Below, piece by piece: positions 1 to 39,149 of a DNA stretch of 64,000 nucleotides (its first letter is position 1; every line of letters starts with the position of its first letter). The notes beneath the pieces were generated by a model that saw only the letters and a list, made by a program, of their open reading frames with translations, had not been told where the DNA came from and did no database searches. The stretch spans positions 62,001 to 126,000 of the forward strand of contig VXAY01003172.1 in assembly GCA_013399855.1 (NCBI GenBank). Reading direction: 5' to 3'. The translations under genes were made by a program, and so were the position numbers. The DNA is from Oxyruncus cristatus. Its lineage: Eukaryota; Chordata; Aves; Passeriformes; Cotingidae.

Positions 1-2890
1 GAGTTGGGTTGAGGGGGGTTCCCTGTAGTGGAGTTTCAGTCCTGGGGTAGGCCTGAGGTACCTTCTTCTCTGCACCATTTGTTTTCTCTGCAGTAGCCCC
101 AGCTCTGCCTGCATGGCCCAAGTCCCTGCTGTGTCCCAGTGTCGTGGGGTGTCCTCTGCCTGGAAGGTCAGAGCCAATGAAGGAAGCCCGTATGCTCTTC
201 CCCACTGTGCTGCAGCTCTGAGCCGACTCGCTCTTTCTTCTCCCCTCTCTGTGATCCCTCTTCCATCCCTTCTGACCTTTAAAACCTTTGTCTCTTATCT
301 TTGATAATTGCCTGCAAGGCCTGAGCATCCCTGAGGCCTCCAAGCTGTCCTTGTGTTGGGAAAAGCTAGAAAAGTCTCTTTTCTCCCATGCCTGGGCAGT
401 CACAGAGGGTTCACGTCCTTCTCTGGAGCAGCCTGGGATCCACCATGCTGTGGGTACCGAGGGGATGCTTCCATGTGTAGCAGGGAGTTCTTTCTCATCT
501 GTGCTACAGATCCTCCTTGGGGCTGCAGGTCTTCTCTCAGGGACAGGTTTCTCCCTGGTGTTCCTGTCCTAGTGGAGCCAACCTTGTCCTGTGGCTCTAT
601 GCCTCTGACTTGGCTCCTTAGTGGGGTGTGTAATCCCACTATTGTGGGATGCTCTATTGTGCGTGCTTTTGTTATTCGGTACCGTCTGGGGACACTCTAG
701 GGATTTTTAGGGTCCTGATTCTCCTTCAGTCTGTCACCAGTGGGGATGGGGCTTGTGGTTGTGTAGCCACAGAGGTGCTGTTGGTCCCCTCTTGCCAACA
801 AATGTTCCTTGTGGCTGAGAGGGTCAAATGGGGAGGAACCAGAGGGAATCCTTCATTGGTGTCTTTAGGTGTTCAGAAAGCACGAGCCAGGCATCCCAAA
901 AGTGGGGAACTGGGCTAAACCCCACAAATATTCAAATAACAGCCCCTCCAGTGCTTGGTTTGAGGTAGGTGCCAAGGACGGAGCTGAGCTGATGTTGACA
1001 GGGACAAGGGGTCCAAACAGAGTGTTTTGGGAAAAGACTCCTTTGGGCATAGATCAGCTGTGCCATGCCGTAGTCCCTGACCCTTCAAATCCTCCCTCCT
1101 CCTGCTTGGACTGGGGAGGGCATCAGGAGCACACACGGCTATGGTGTCCTCGTGTGACCAGGGTGCCAGCAGGTGCCACTGATGGCTAGAGGTTATGAGG
1201 AATGATGAGCCCTCACTTGGATTTAAACCTTTGAGGATTAATGACATGTTTTCCCCTATGGCTGTCCTTCCGTGCCCTCTCAGGGGGCTGCCAGGCCAAA
1301 AGAGGCAGCTGGATGCAGGATGAAGCCGGTCCCAAACACCAACATCCAGTGCTGGGATGTGCCCAGTGCTAGTTTGGATGATATTTTTCAATTGATTTTC
1401 CCGCCTTTCCAGTGCAGGAAGCCCTCCCCTTCCCCCACCTCAGCTTAATTTCTACCAAATAGTCAGAAACATGCTGATGCTTGAAATCAGAGGCTCTATC
1501 TGATATGGAGGAAATGTTGAATCAGCTTGTAGCTGGAGCTGCTCTGGGCAGCAGCCACCTCCCTGCCTTCCTCCAGGTTCCCAAATGCCTCCAAAAGAAT
1601 GCCTGGTAGCCAGCTTTGCCAAGGTGGTGGTGGAGGGATGAGGCCGGTGCCCCTGCACCCCCACAGCATCCTCCACTGGGATCCAAGAACTTGCTGGAAT
1701 GCTGAACTAAAACCTAGGCCCAGGTTAGCCATGACCTCTTCCAGGACTTGAGCTGTGTCCCACTGTAGTCTGAAGGAGCTGGTTCCATTTCCCTGCCTAA
1801 GTCACCAAATTGTGCTCCAGGTGGCAGTGGAGGATGCAGGTGATCCCCTCCTATACTGGATAGGATCACGAGAATGTGAGGAGACCATGTCATGGGGTCA
1901 GCAGGACCAAGGAGGGACTCTCCAACAGCACTTATTTGCAGGAGCTTGGCTCAGTGCTTGCTTGGGGGCATCTCTCAGGCGGGGGGGGGCGCATGTCTAG
2001 AGTCCTCAAGCTGCTCCCTGTGCCAGGAGGCACCTTGGTGTGTTTTTTTGTTGGGTAAGGAAGTGCAGGATCAGGCTCAGGCCATGAGCCACATCTCCAT
2101 GAGATGACTCAGGCATTAGCTGGGTCCTTGCTGAGCCCACCGGCACGGCAGCAGTTTTGGGGGCTCTTCTGGGGGTGGTCCTGTGGCTGACACCTTTCTG
2201 CTGGCCCGAACCCTGCACTGAAATGCAGATGAAGATCTCCTGGGCTCTGCCTGTCCCTCCGATGTGCTACCTGAGTTAGCCTGTGCCACCCTGAGAGGGG
2301 TTAATTTGTTTCTTCTTAGAGAGATAAGTGAGGGAGCTTGTCCATGGGGTGACCTCCTCCTGCTCCCAGCAGACTGTGCCATCCTTGACCACTGACAGGC
2401 TTCTGCCAAGAGGATGGAGCCAGGCTCTGCTCAGCAGTGCCCAGGGACAGACCCAGGGGCCATGGGCACAAACTGACACACAGGAGGGACCCTCTGAGCA
2501 TCAGGACACGCTTTTGCGGTGCGAGGGTGGCTGAGCACTGGTGCAGGTGCTCAGGGAGGTGGTGGAGTCTCCATCCGTGGAGAGATGCAAAAGCCGCCTG
2601 GCAATATCCTGGGCAGCCTGGGTGGCCCTGAGGGAGCAGGGGCTTGGCAGGGTGACCTCCAGAAGTGCCTCCAACCTCACCCAGCCTGTGATCCAGTCCT
2701 CTGACCACAGCCTGGTGGCCTGGGCAGTGTGCACAGGGTTCAGCATGGTGCAGTGGGGTCCTTGATGGGCTTAGAACAGGCACTGATGCCACAGGGCCCA
2801 AGTGCCAGCAGGACCCTCTTTGAAACCTGGTGATGTTCAGGTCTCCCCAGTCAATTTGCACCCTGTGGGTCTCACCAGTCATGGAACCAC

Positions 2891-3046
2891 TGAGGTTAAA
2901 AAGGAGCTTTTAAGATCGTTGAACCAGTACTGCCAAGACCACCACTAAACTGTGTTCTCAAATGCCAAATGTGTCTTTTAAATCCCTCTAGGGATGGTGA
3001 CTCCTGATGTACCAGTGCCTGACCACCCTTTCCATGAAGATTTTGA
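2891..3046 (-). mobile_element. CR1 LINE fragment (3' part, minus orientation)
   Basis: Read on the + strand, the block follows the reversed CR1 3' region: a diverged 'ttggaaaagacctctaagat'-like start, then the 'aagaccaccactaaactgtg' type segment and 'agggatggtgactcc'. The same order appears in the better preserved copy at 61185. It is old and diverged, with no coding capacity. Confidence 0.7.
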
Positions 3047-4710
3047 AGCCAAGAAGAGCATTTCTATAGGCAGTTCCACAGTTAGTTGGTAGTGGACGCA
3101 GTAGGTCCCTCCCATCCTGACACCCCAGGGCCTGAGCCCCTCTCTCTGGGTCCATCATTGCTTCTTGCCAGGGATGGAGGGAAAATCCTTCCTGGCATTG
3201 TTTTCCTTAGGCTGCCTGATGGAGCCAGCCCAGGGATGCTGTTCAGTTGTGGTTGCTCAGAGATGGGTGATGCCAGCCCTGAACAGTGCAGAGCAGCCAA
3301 GAACTGGTGGCCCCCAGCCCCAAACCCCTGTGGCTGCACCCTCATGGAGAGGGGGTAAGGGAGAGGTTCAGGGCTGGAAATGCCATTGAGGATGCTTAGG
3401 CTGCCCAGGCTGGGAGTCCCTTACAGGGGCATTCGTGACTGCTGCTCCCATGGGAGCTGCAGGGGCCAGGGAAGCTGCAAACCCCGCTGGTCCCTGGGGA
3501 TTGCGCTGCCAAGGTCAGGGTCTCGGGTTAGGGTGCAAACAGACCAGGCAATGATTTCAGAGGAGAGGGGCTTTCTGGGAATTATGGGATTACTGATTCT
3601 TCCTTGCTGCAGATTTCTGTGTTTCAGAGTGAGATCCCCCTGGGCTCTCCCAATTCAGTGGCTCAGGAGTCCCTGTGCAAGGTGACCAGCCCTGAGGAGG
3701 GCTCATGGGGAGGTCTGTTGGGGCTCTGACCCAGTCCCTGCCCATCTGGTTCCCCCAGGGCAGATGTTCTTGGGTGAGGGGACATCCCAACCCATGGGTA
3801 CTGCTTGGAGAGCTCATGCTGGTGAGCAGCTGGGCAACTGGGGCTGAACGGCGGTTTCTCCCGCTGCATCCGGCCCAGTCACTCACACGGGTGCCAACCC
3901 CCATGGGCTACTGGGGTCTGGGGTGCTGGGCAGCACCTGCTGTCTGGCCAGTATCCCTGTGGATGTTCCTGCCTGTGCTCTGGCTCTCGCCACTGCCCAC
4001 TGACGGCAGGATCCTTCCTTCTGCACAGCGGGGTCAGTGCTGGGCTTCATGGACCCCCTGCGCTGTTGTGTTGCAGGATACGAGTGTCCCTGCAGTGCGT
4101 GGTCCCAGTGCTTGCTCTGTGGTATTGTCCCTTCCAGGGGACAAAGAGGGGAGGAGGAGCTTCGTGCCCTGGAGACAGGGATGTGCTGGGTGTCACACTT
4201 GGCACTTCCCCCTGGACAGGACTGATGAAAGAGCTTTTGTTCAGCCCCCGCTGCTGGGACATCTCAGAGCAGACTGGTGCTTACAGGGTGCCTGGGGACA
4301 TGGTTTGGAGGGTCAGAGTGTTTGCTGCCACAGGACCCATGGAAGGGATGAGTGGGATGCGGACAGTGCAGGTTAACTTGGGGTGAAGATGTACAGCGGA
4401 CCTAGTTCCCATGCAGGAGCTGAGCTCTTCTTCGCTGCCAGGGCATGCACAGGGAAGGATCCTGGCAGGAGCGCAGTCTGGTGCCTGGCCTGGGATGAGT
4501 CAGGTGTTTGCAGGTAAAGGAGGTGATGGGGCTGGTGCCACCATTCCAGTGGGACCCTCCCGCCATGCCAAGGGCACTGGTGCAGGCCCAGAGCGCCTGG
4601 GAGTGGGGAGCCTGGCAGAGGGCTGGGAAGGCAGTCCAGCTCCCAGCCTGGCTGCGGCTGCAGTGCACATCCATCCATCACCGTGCGGGGGGTGGGAAGA
4701 GGCGGCTCTG

Positions 4711-4786
4711 TATAAAGCGCTGCCTCGGACGCAGTGACAGCCCAGCGGGATGAGCTGTGCTGGAGCCATGGGGAGCTTGCAGCAAG
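4711..4786 (+). promoter_or_regulatory. Possible TATA promoter and short 5' exon
   Basis: A perfect TATAAA sits at 4711-4716 in GC-rich flanks. About 70 bases downstream is a strong donor, CAAG followed by gtaggg, with the exon edge at 4786. The short segment between holds two in-frame ATGs, at 4750 and 4768 (the second in good context, gccATGG). It could be an alternative noncoding first exon of EPB41L1. If joined to the acceptor at 10869, the upstream ATGs would read to a TGA that overlaps the main start codon. Transcription is not shown by the sequence, and a chance TATA plus donor is possible. Confidence 0.3.
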
Positions 4787-7700
4787 GTAGGGCCCCACCG
4801 TGGACAAAGCTACTGCGCAATGCTTGGCACTGCTGCTGATGCTCTGGGCTTTAGCAAGCAGTGGGTGCCCTGGGGAGAGCTGGGTGGGATGCAGGTCCTG
4901 TAGCCGGGGAGGGGGATGGTTGGACTTGCTCTTAGAGGTCTTTTTCAAACTTATTGATTCTATGACAGGGCACTTTTACAGCTGGGAAACTGCTCAGGGC
5001 ACTGCAGATCTCTGCCAGTCACTGGTGAGGATAAGTGGGGTTCATTCTTCAGGAGCTGGGGATATTCTCTGTTTCTGATCCCCCCGCTTCACCATAAACA
5101 GCTCATATGATTTGCTGGCCCTGCTGCAGAGCAGCACAGGAGAGCTGGGCTTCACTGCAGAGCATTTTGGGGATTTGCACGTCCTGTGCCAGGGGGTAAG
5201 TGCTGGGGGGCAGCGGGGCTCAGGTTGGCAGCAGGGCTCAGGAGTGGCAGTGGGGCTCGGGGTGCCATATGTTGTCAGGGCTTTGGGGCTACTTTCTCTG
5301 TTTGCTCTTTCTGTGTCCCCAGAGGATCCCCAGGACTCCCCACCAGGCTCCTCTCAGGTTTCCAGGATGGCTGCAAGGCACTGTTCGTGCTCCTGTCCTG
5401 CCTGTCCCCTGCCAGCTCAGCCCCTGCCCAATCAGGGGTGCTGGGTGCCACAGCCCTGGTGAGCACCTCTGTTCTTGGGGGCTGGCAAGTACCTGGACCC
5501 CCTGACCTTTGTCACACAGCCACTGCTACCCCTGCAGGGCGCTCCCCATCTCCGTCTGTCTCTGTGGCAGCCATCTGTCCCACAGCACGGTGTGGGGCTT
5601 TGCTGCCAGGATCAGCCCCATGGGCCCTTAGTGGTGATGAGGCAGGAGGGCACTTGGGTGTTATCCAGCTCTGTACATCCTAGTTGTGCTGGAGCTTGTG
5701 AGGCCCAGTTCAGGCACTCAGCATGGAGCTGGGGTCTGCCCAGGACTGTGATGGTCCGGAGGTTAAACCTCAGTGATGGGCAGCATCCTCGGCAGAGAGA
5801 GGGGGGAGGAAACAGAGCCCACTAGCAAAGGGGGATGCTCAGCCTTGGAAACCATCCTGGCAGCTGGGAGTGACTGGGCAGGGGAAGGGGAGAGCAGGCT
5901 GCAGCAAAACCCGCTTGGAGGTGGCAAGGAAGGGAAGGTTCTGAGAGGGGAGCATTTTGGAGGCTGGAGCTGGGATGTGCTGGGGAAGTGCTGGGACAGA
6001 GCATCTGGGAAAGCTGTGAATCCATACTCTGGCTTGAAGGGGGAGGAAGAGGAAAACACCAAGGGAAGGAGGAGCAGGCAGGGAGGTGATGGGAGGAGAT
6101 TCCAGGCTTGACAAGCAGGTCTGCCTCTGATCCTGCTAAGGCTTTCGTTGCAGTCGTCATTCCCACGTGCCTGTTCCAGTAGCCTGGAGCTCTGTCCGGC
6201 TTCAGCCATTTCCCGTTAGGAGAACAACCCCCAGTCCATAGGGGTCCATCGGCAGCAGAATTGAGGCAGCCCTTCGGGAAACTGGGCGTGTGCTGAAAAC
6301 TTGACCTTACTGAAAACTGGCTGCTTGGCACCAGAGCCCATGGGTGCAGAGGAACCCTTCAACTGTCATCCTGCCCAGGGAAGGGTCTGGGGGGACGGTG
6401 TCCACTGCCTTCTGCCTTCTCCAGCTGCTGCTAGGCAGCTGCCAGCCTCAGCATGGGAGCTACTCCAACCCTGGCTGCACTCCCGAGGGGACATGCACGA
6501 GCAAGGCTAGGTGCTGGGAAGGGCAGGGACAGCCTGGGAAAGGCTGGCACCCAACGGGATTGGGTCCTGATCCTTCTATAGGAAATAATTAGAAGGAAAT
6601 TATTTGGGACAGCGTCTCTACTTGTCTCTACCCAGCTCGCTGCAGTTGTGGTGTAAACCTCTTTTTAAAGGTTTGTGGTGGAAATTGTCAGTGAAATTGT
6701 CCCTCTGGCAGCATGCTGGGACCTGTGTCCTTTCTCAACCCATGGTCCCCCACACTGGAGTCTCCTGCATGGGGTGGGTCAGCAGAAGCTGAATTCTGCG
6801 TCCAGAAGGTGCTGTGTGATGGGCAGCACTCCGTGGCTGCTGCGTGCTGTCTGAGGTTTGCTTGCCGCCTCCACATCAGGGGCAGCTCCTGCCTGAGCCA
6901 CAGAGCTGCTCCTTGATAACCAACATCTGCTTCTGGAGCTCTCGAATGCCACAGGAAAGGCCATGGGGGAAAAAAGTGGGGAGAAGGGGCTGAGGCAGGT
7001 TGCACTGGTTGCCTCACTGTGAATCTCAGGTCCCTTCAGAGCCTGCAGGTGCCCTCAGGGTGCTGAGCACTCCCAGCCTGGCACAGGGGACAGCTGGGGT
7101 GCTGGCGGTCATGTTGGCCTTGATGTCCTTCTCCCACAAGCCTGGGTGCAGATGACCAGGCTTCCGTGGAGGGTGGCAGCATCCTACTGCTGGCCAGAGC
7201 TCTAGGGGCTGGTGCCACCATCCCCAGAGGCTTGGTGCTGCCAGGCTGGCTCTGACCCTCGGTGCCAGCCAGCCCTGAGCCCCCTGGCTGCCAGCAGCGT
7301 TGGGTGAGTGGTAGTGCTGGCGGAGCCCTGGTTCCGTGCTCCTGGCCTCTCCACTCAGCCCCACTGTGGGCAGGGAACCCTGAGCAGCAGCTCTGCCCGC
7401 ACAGCTGAGGCACCCACGCCCACCAGCCCCTGAATGCGGCCGCTGTGGCTGTGCCCAGGAGCATGGCGGAGCCAGTGTGGCCCCTCCATCAGGGCTGTGC
7501 AGCTGCAGGGCTCAGCTGCAGTAGTGTCATATCGAGGGCCACTGCCCCACTGCCAGCCCCAGCTCCCTTGGGACAGCTCCCCAACCCTTGTACCCCAGCA
7601 GTGACCCTGTGTGGGGATTGGACCCTCCCCACCATGGCTGCAAGGTGGGAGACTAAGGGGCTACCTTCTCCTCCTGAGCCCATCCAAAGTTTGGAGGGGC

Positions 7701-8914
7701 TTGATCCTCCCTCCTGTGTTCCACACTGCTGGGGCAGGAGCAATGCCACAGAGATGGGCTCAATGGGCCCTTTCTGGGCTGGGATCCATTCGGGCTGGAG
7801 TTTCCTCTGTGGCTGTACAGAGCCCTGTGTCTCTGCCCAGGCACAGAGACAGGTGGTGCTGCAGGAGGGAAGAGCGTGCAGTGGGAATTACTGGGACCAG
7901 GGAAGGGGGTCAGTGGCCAGGGTTCCAAAGCAGGGTTGCAGGAGAAGCCAGGCCATGGTGGGAGCAGGGAAATGGTGCCTGGGGGATTGCCAGGCTTCTT
8001 TACCAGGGCTCTGCCACCCTGGCACTGCTGTGTTGTGCTCTCACTGGCTTCAGCTGGTAGTCAGGGTCCCTGGGTCAGGCTCCTTAGTTGGAACTGGAGC
8101 TTAATATGCAAAAGCAGGTCTGGCTAGGCAAGATGGGATGAATTCCTAGCCTACTACCCTTATAAAAAGCCCTCATTGCCTCAGGGATCAGTGCTTCCCA
8201 CTGCAGAGAAGCAGTTTGGAAGAAAGTTTAGAAAACTTGAGTGAAAAATTCAGTGTGTTTTTGGCCCAAAGGGATGGTTATCATTTTAGAGATTTCGTAT
8301 TGATTAAAAAATTCACACACTGAGATCCAAGCAGAAGCACTTAGGAATGATCCACACAGGGATTGGAGCTGGGACCGTGCAACTGCTTGAATATGCAGTG
8401 AAAAAACAGCAGCCCTGTTTCCTCTGTGGAAAAAAACAAACCATTGGTGACCTTTGAAAGCTTCTGGTGCCCTTGGCCAAGCAGTGGGATCTGTCCAGAG
8501 GAGCTGAGCCGATGCTGCTCAGGGACCTGTGGCAGGTTGTCCTGCCTGTCGTGGCCTGGAGAGTGTGGCCCTGGGGTGGACGGGTGAAATGCTGGGCCTT
8601 GTGGTGTGAACAGAATCCCTCTGTGGTGACCACAAGGCCAGCATGGCCAGCAGCAGTGTCCCTGACCTCTGTACATGGAAGGGGGATGCTCCCAGATGCT
8701 CCTGCGCTGCCAAGTCTGGTGGTGGGAGGCACAGACTGACTCCTGTGTCTTCTCTATCACCTCCTCTCTGTTCTCTCTCACCCCTGGAGTCAGTTTTAGT
8801 CATTTTTCTGGGTAATTTTTCACATTTTCCCACTGCTGAGGACACCTAAAGGGCAGTGGAGGGACAGGAGCTGTAGTGTGGGATGGATTTGCTTTGTAAC
8901 AGAAAGTCAGCAGT

Positions 8915-9758
8915 CCGTGGGTGACATTGAGCTGAGCCTGAGCAGTGCAGTGGATTCACCAGGGAGGTGGCACCCAGATGGAAGGAATGGAACGGAACAT
9001 CCAGAGGGACCTGGACAGGCAGGAGGAGCGAGCTCATGTGAACCTCATGCAGTTCAACCAGGCCAAGTGTGAGGTCCTGCATCTGGGTCAGGGCAACCCC
9101 CAGCACAGGCTGGGGGCTGGGTGGGTGGAGGGCAGCCCTGGGAAGAGGGACTTAGAGGTGCTGGTGGGTGACAAATTGGATGTGACTTGGCCATATGTGC
9201 TGGCACCCAGAAACCAGTCTTGTCCTGGGCTCATCCCACACTGTGCAGGTGAGGGTGGGATTCTGCCCCTCTGCTCTGCTCAGGTGAGACCCCACCTGCA
9301 GTGCTGCTTCCAGCTCTGGGGGCCCAGCACAAGAACAACATGGAGCTGCTGGAGAGTCCAGGGAGAAGCTCTGAGGGCTGGAGCCCCTCTGCTCTGGAGC
9401 CAGGCTGAGAGAGCTGAGGGTGTTCACCTGGAAAAGAGAAGGCTCTGGGGAGACCTTAGAGCCCCTTCCAGTGCCTAAAGGGGCTCCAAGAGAGCTGGAG
9501 AGGTACTGGGGACAGGGGCCTGGAGGGACCGGACAAGGGGGAATGGCTTCCCACTGCCAGAGGGCAGGGTTAGATGGGATATTGGGAAGAAATTCTTCCC
9601 TGAGAGGGTGGTCAGGCCCTGGCACAGGTTGCCCAGAGAAGCTGTGGCTGCCCCGTCCCTGGAAGTGTTCAAGGCCAGGTTAGATGGGGCTTGGAACAAC
9701 CTGGTCTAGTGGAAGGTGTCCCCGCCCATGGCAGGGGGGGGGAATTAGAATGAAATAT
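8915..9758 (+). mobile_element. CR1 LINE, 5'-truncated, with decayed ORF2 end
   Basis: The segment carries the end of a CR1 ORF2 (pol). Fragments such as NIQRDLDRQEERAHVNLMQF, AKCEVLHLGQGNP, QVRPHLQCCFQLWGP and LEKRRLWGDL are readable but spread over more than one frame because of frameshifts. It continues through the typical 3' block (gggaagaaattcttccctgagag, then the 'ggaagtgttcaaggcca' region) and ends near 9758. It is a dead, 5'-truncated copy in the same orientation as EPB41L1, and the longest CR1 coding remnant in the window. Confidence 0.9.
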
Positions 9759-10523
9759 CCTGTGGGCTTACACACTCCACAAAAGTGCAGGTTTTATGGT
9801 GCTGCAGGCATTACTCAGGGCTGCTGGTGTGGCTGCTCCGTGGGCAGGGTGGGTGATATGACCACAAGGAGATGCTCTGATTGAGCACCTCGTCCAGCCA
9901 CAGCCTTCGGACACTCCAATGGCAGAGATCCCTGCAGGTCCTGCATGGACTGATGGGGAGCTGGTGGGGCCTGAGCAGCCTGAGTGATGGGTGGGTGATG
10001 GTCCAGAGGGTGCTCCGTGACCTTGGTGCATGGATCATCCCAGGAGCTCTCGCCAGCCCACACTACATTGGCATAAAAGGTTTCAAAAACATAAAGGTTC
10101 TAAAAACATGTTGCTGAGCACCCCGGCATGCCTTCCCCTTGCTGTTCCTGGCCCTGGGTTTGTTTTTGCATCATGCACTGGACAGGCAGCTGGGGCTGGA
10201 GGCAGGAATCCCCCTGCTCCGCAGGGTCCCACGCTGACCGTGGGAACCCAGCATGCCGCTGCTGCTGGGATGGCCAGAGGGGAACAAACCAGCCAGCCCA
10301 GATGCAGTCTGTGGAGCTGTCCATGTTTGCCATTTCCTGTGTCAGTGCAGGCTTTCCCCTGACTCGCAGCCTGGTTTCTCCTCCCACTCCTAAAAAACAC
10401 GAGTGAAGGTACCAGTGGGCACAGGGCTGGGGGGAGCAGGGGGTCAGGTCAGCCTCACTGCCTGCTGTGAGTGCAGAGATGGGGCATGAGCCGTGCCCTG
10501 CCTGTGGTGGGTCCCTGTCACTG

Positions 10524-10731
10524 GGCAGCAGATCCATGAATGTACGGGGAGCCAAGGTCTGGCAGAGTATCCATGCAAGGACCGGGAGCTGGGATCTGGC
10601 AATGGATCTGTGCACGAACAGGGAGCCAGGGTCTGGCAGCAGATCCATGAGTGGACAGGGAGCTGGGGTCTGGCAGCGGATCCATGAGTGGACAGGGAGC
10701 TGGGGTCTGGCAGCGGATCCATGCATGCAGG
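10524..10731. repeat. 37-bp minisatellite, about 5.6 copies
   Basis: Units start at 10524, 10561, 10598, 10635, 10672 and 10709, each opening with ggcag/ggcaa and ending near 'gggtct'. The last full units (from 10635 and 10672) are almost identical, while the first three are diverged. The 37-bp period is not a multiple of three, so an open frame crossing it rotates through three reading frames. The array ends about 140 bases before the splice acceptor of the first coding exon of EPB41L1. Confidence 0.92.
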
Positions 10732-10887
10732 CAGTGGGGCAGAGATGGGCTTGTCCCAAGCCTCCCATGCAGCCAGGGCATCCCAGCTGCTGGCTGCCTA
10801 GCCAACATCCTCCATGCCCATGTGACCCCAGTGACACCTCCTGTCTCTCCCTCGGGTGGCGGTGGCAGAACGGGGTGACCAGCAGCC

Positions 10888-38121
<27,234 letters not shown>

Positions 38122-38270
38122 CCAACATGTTCCTTGAAGTCAACATCTGTATTCCAACCTGGAGAGCACGGGAGAAGGAGCCTTCATGCTGGATTTGTCA
38201 GCAAGACATAGACATCCTGGCTGCAATGTTCATGGCGAAGAGACAAAAATTTTTAAAAAAGGAATAGCAA

Positions 38271-38287
38271 ATATATTATATATATAT

Positions 38288-38320
<33 letters not shown>

Positions 38321-38321
38321 A
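38271..38321. repeat. TA/CATA microsatellite in the 3' UTR
   Basis: Alternating 'ta' with a 'catacatacata' interruption over about 50 bases. Likely polymorphic. Confidence 0.95.
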
Positions 38322-39133
38322 AAACAGAAAACAAAATGCATCCTTGCACTGCTGCTGTATGCTGGAAATGAATAGCAAAAAACACCACCAACAAAGTCAA
38401 CCCTCTGCAGATAAATTGAAGAATTTCCTGGATTGGTGATCAAATAAGATTTAAAAAGTAATAATAATAACAATAATATCGGTAACAATACAGTAAGCCA
38501 CCATCTTGCATGTTACATTAAAGGACACACAATCATGGGTTCATTTGTTGCACACTGAATGGAAAGGAAAACTGCTTTGCAACAAAGCAAGAAATAAGCA
38601 AACTGAAGTAAAAAACCACAAGCAGAAGCAAAACCATTCCCCACCTCTGGAAAGAAGAGAGAAAAACACTGAATTTTTGACCATAGTTATTTTCCAATTC
38701 ACAAGTGTCGTTTTGCCCTTCTTCTCATTCCATACTGGTTCTTCTGCATTTTTTTGGGTTCTGTTAGCTCCTCCCCTTCCCTTCCTTATCTTCTCTGTGC
38801 AGTTGTCCAACCTCTTGTTCTCTGAAGGTATTTAGGAATGGATTTCATTTCAAACAAAGAAAATTATATGTATATGGTTTCTCATCGCTAAAGAGCAGCC
38901 TGTGGGGTTTCATATGGATGTGCATTTCAGTTATGTATATTATTATATATAACAAGGGGGGAGGGAGGGAACAATGCTGAAATAATTCAACAGTGCTGGT
39001 AAATATGATGCTGACATTTTTAAATTATTAACTCTTTGATTGACTGTGGTTGGTGTATTTTGAGACTCTTAGATCAGACATGGGACTGAGCCCTTCAAGA
39101 AGAGAACTGAGAAGGTTTCAGCTGCTGCTAGTT

Positions 39134-39149
39134 GGGGGGGGGGGGGGGG
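39134..39149. repeat. Homopolymer of 16 G in the 3' UTR
   Basis: An uninterrupted G run in the transcribed strand. It may be unreliable in length from sequencing, and could support quadruplex structure in RNA. Confidence 0.9.

Larger units (their letters stand above)
1..10868. other. Upstream region with no convincing coding exon
   Basis: This GC-rich stretch precedes the first coding exon of EPB41L1. Open frames of 100-220 codons occur on both strands, but they are rich in W, C, G, L, P and S, lack recognisable domains and are not bounded by coherent splice phases, so they look like chance frames in stop-poor DNA. Supported content is limited to a minus-strand CR1 piece near 2.9-3.05 kb, a possible TATA promoter and 5' exon near 4.7 kb, a CR1 with reverse-transcriptase remnants at 8.9-9.76 kb and a minisatellite at 10.5-10.7 kb. 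It is probably 5' intron or upstream flank of EPB41L1. Confidence 0.6.

Noticed and set aside
3526..3536. Single TTAGGG in 'tctcgggttagggtgc'
   Set aside because: One copy only, so not an interstitial telomeric array.
3705..4376. Plus-strand frame of 223 codons
   Set aside because: W-, C-, G- and P-rich translation without domain, coherent splice borders or family resemblance; typical of stop-poor GC-rich DNA.
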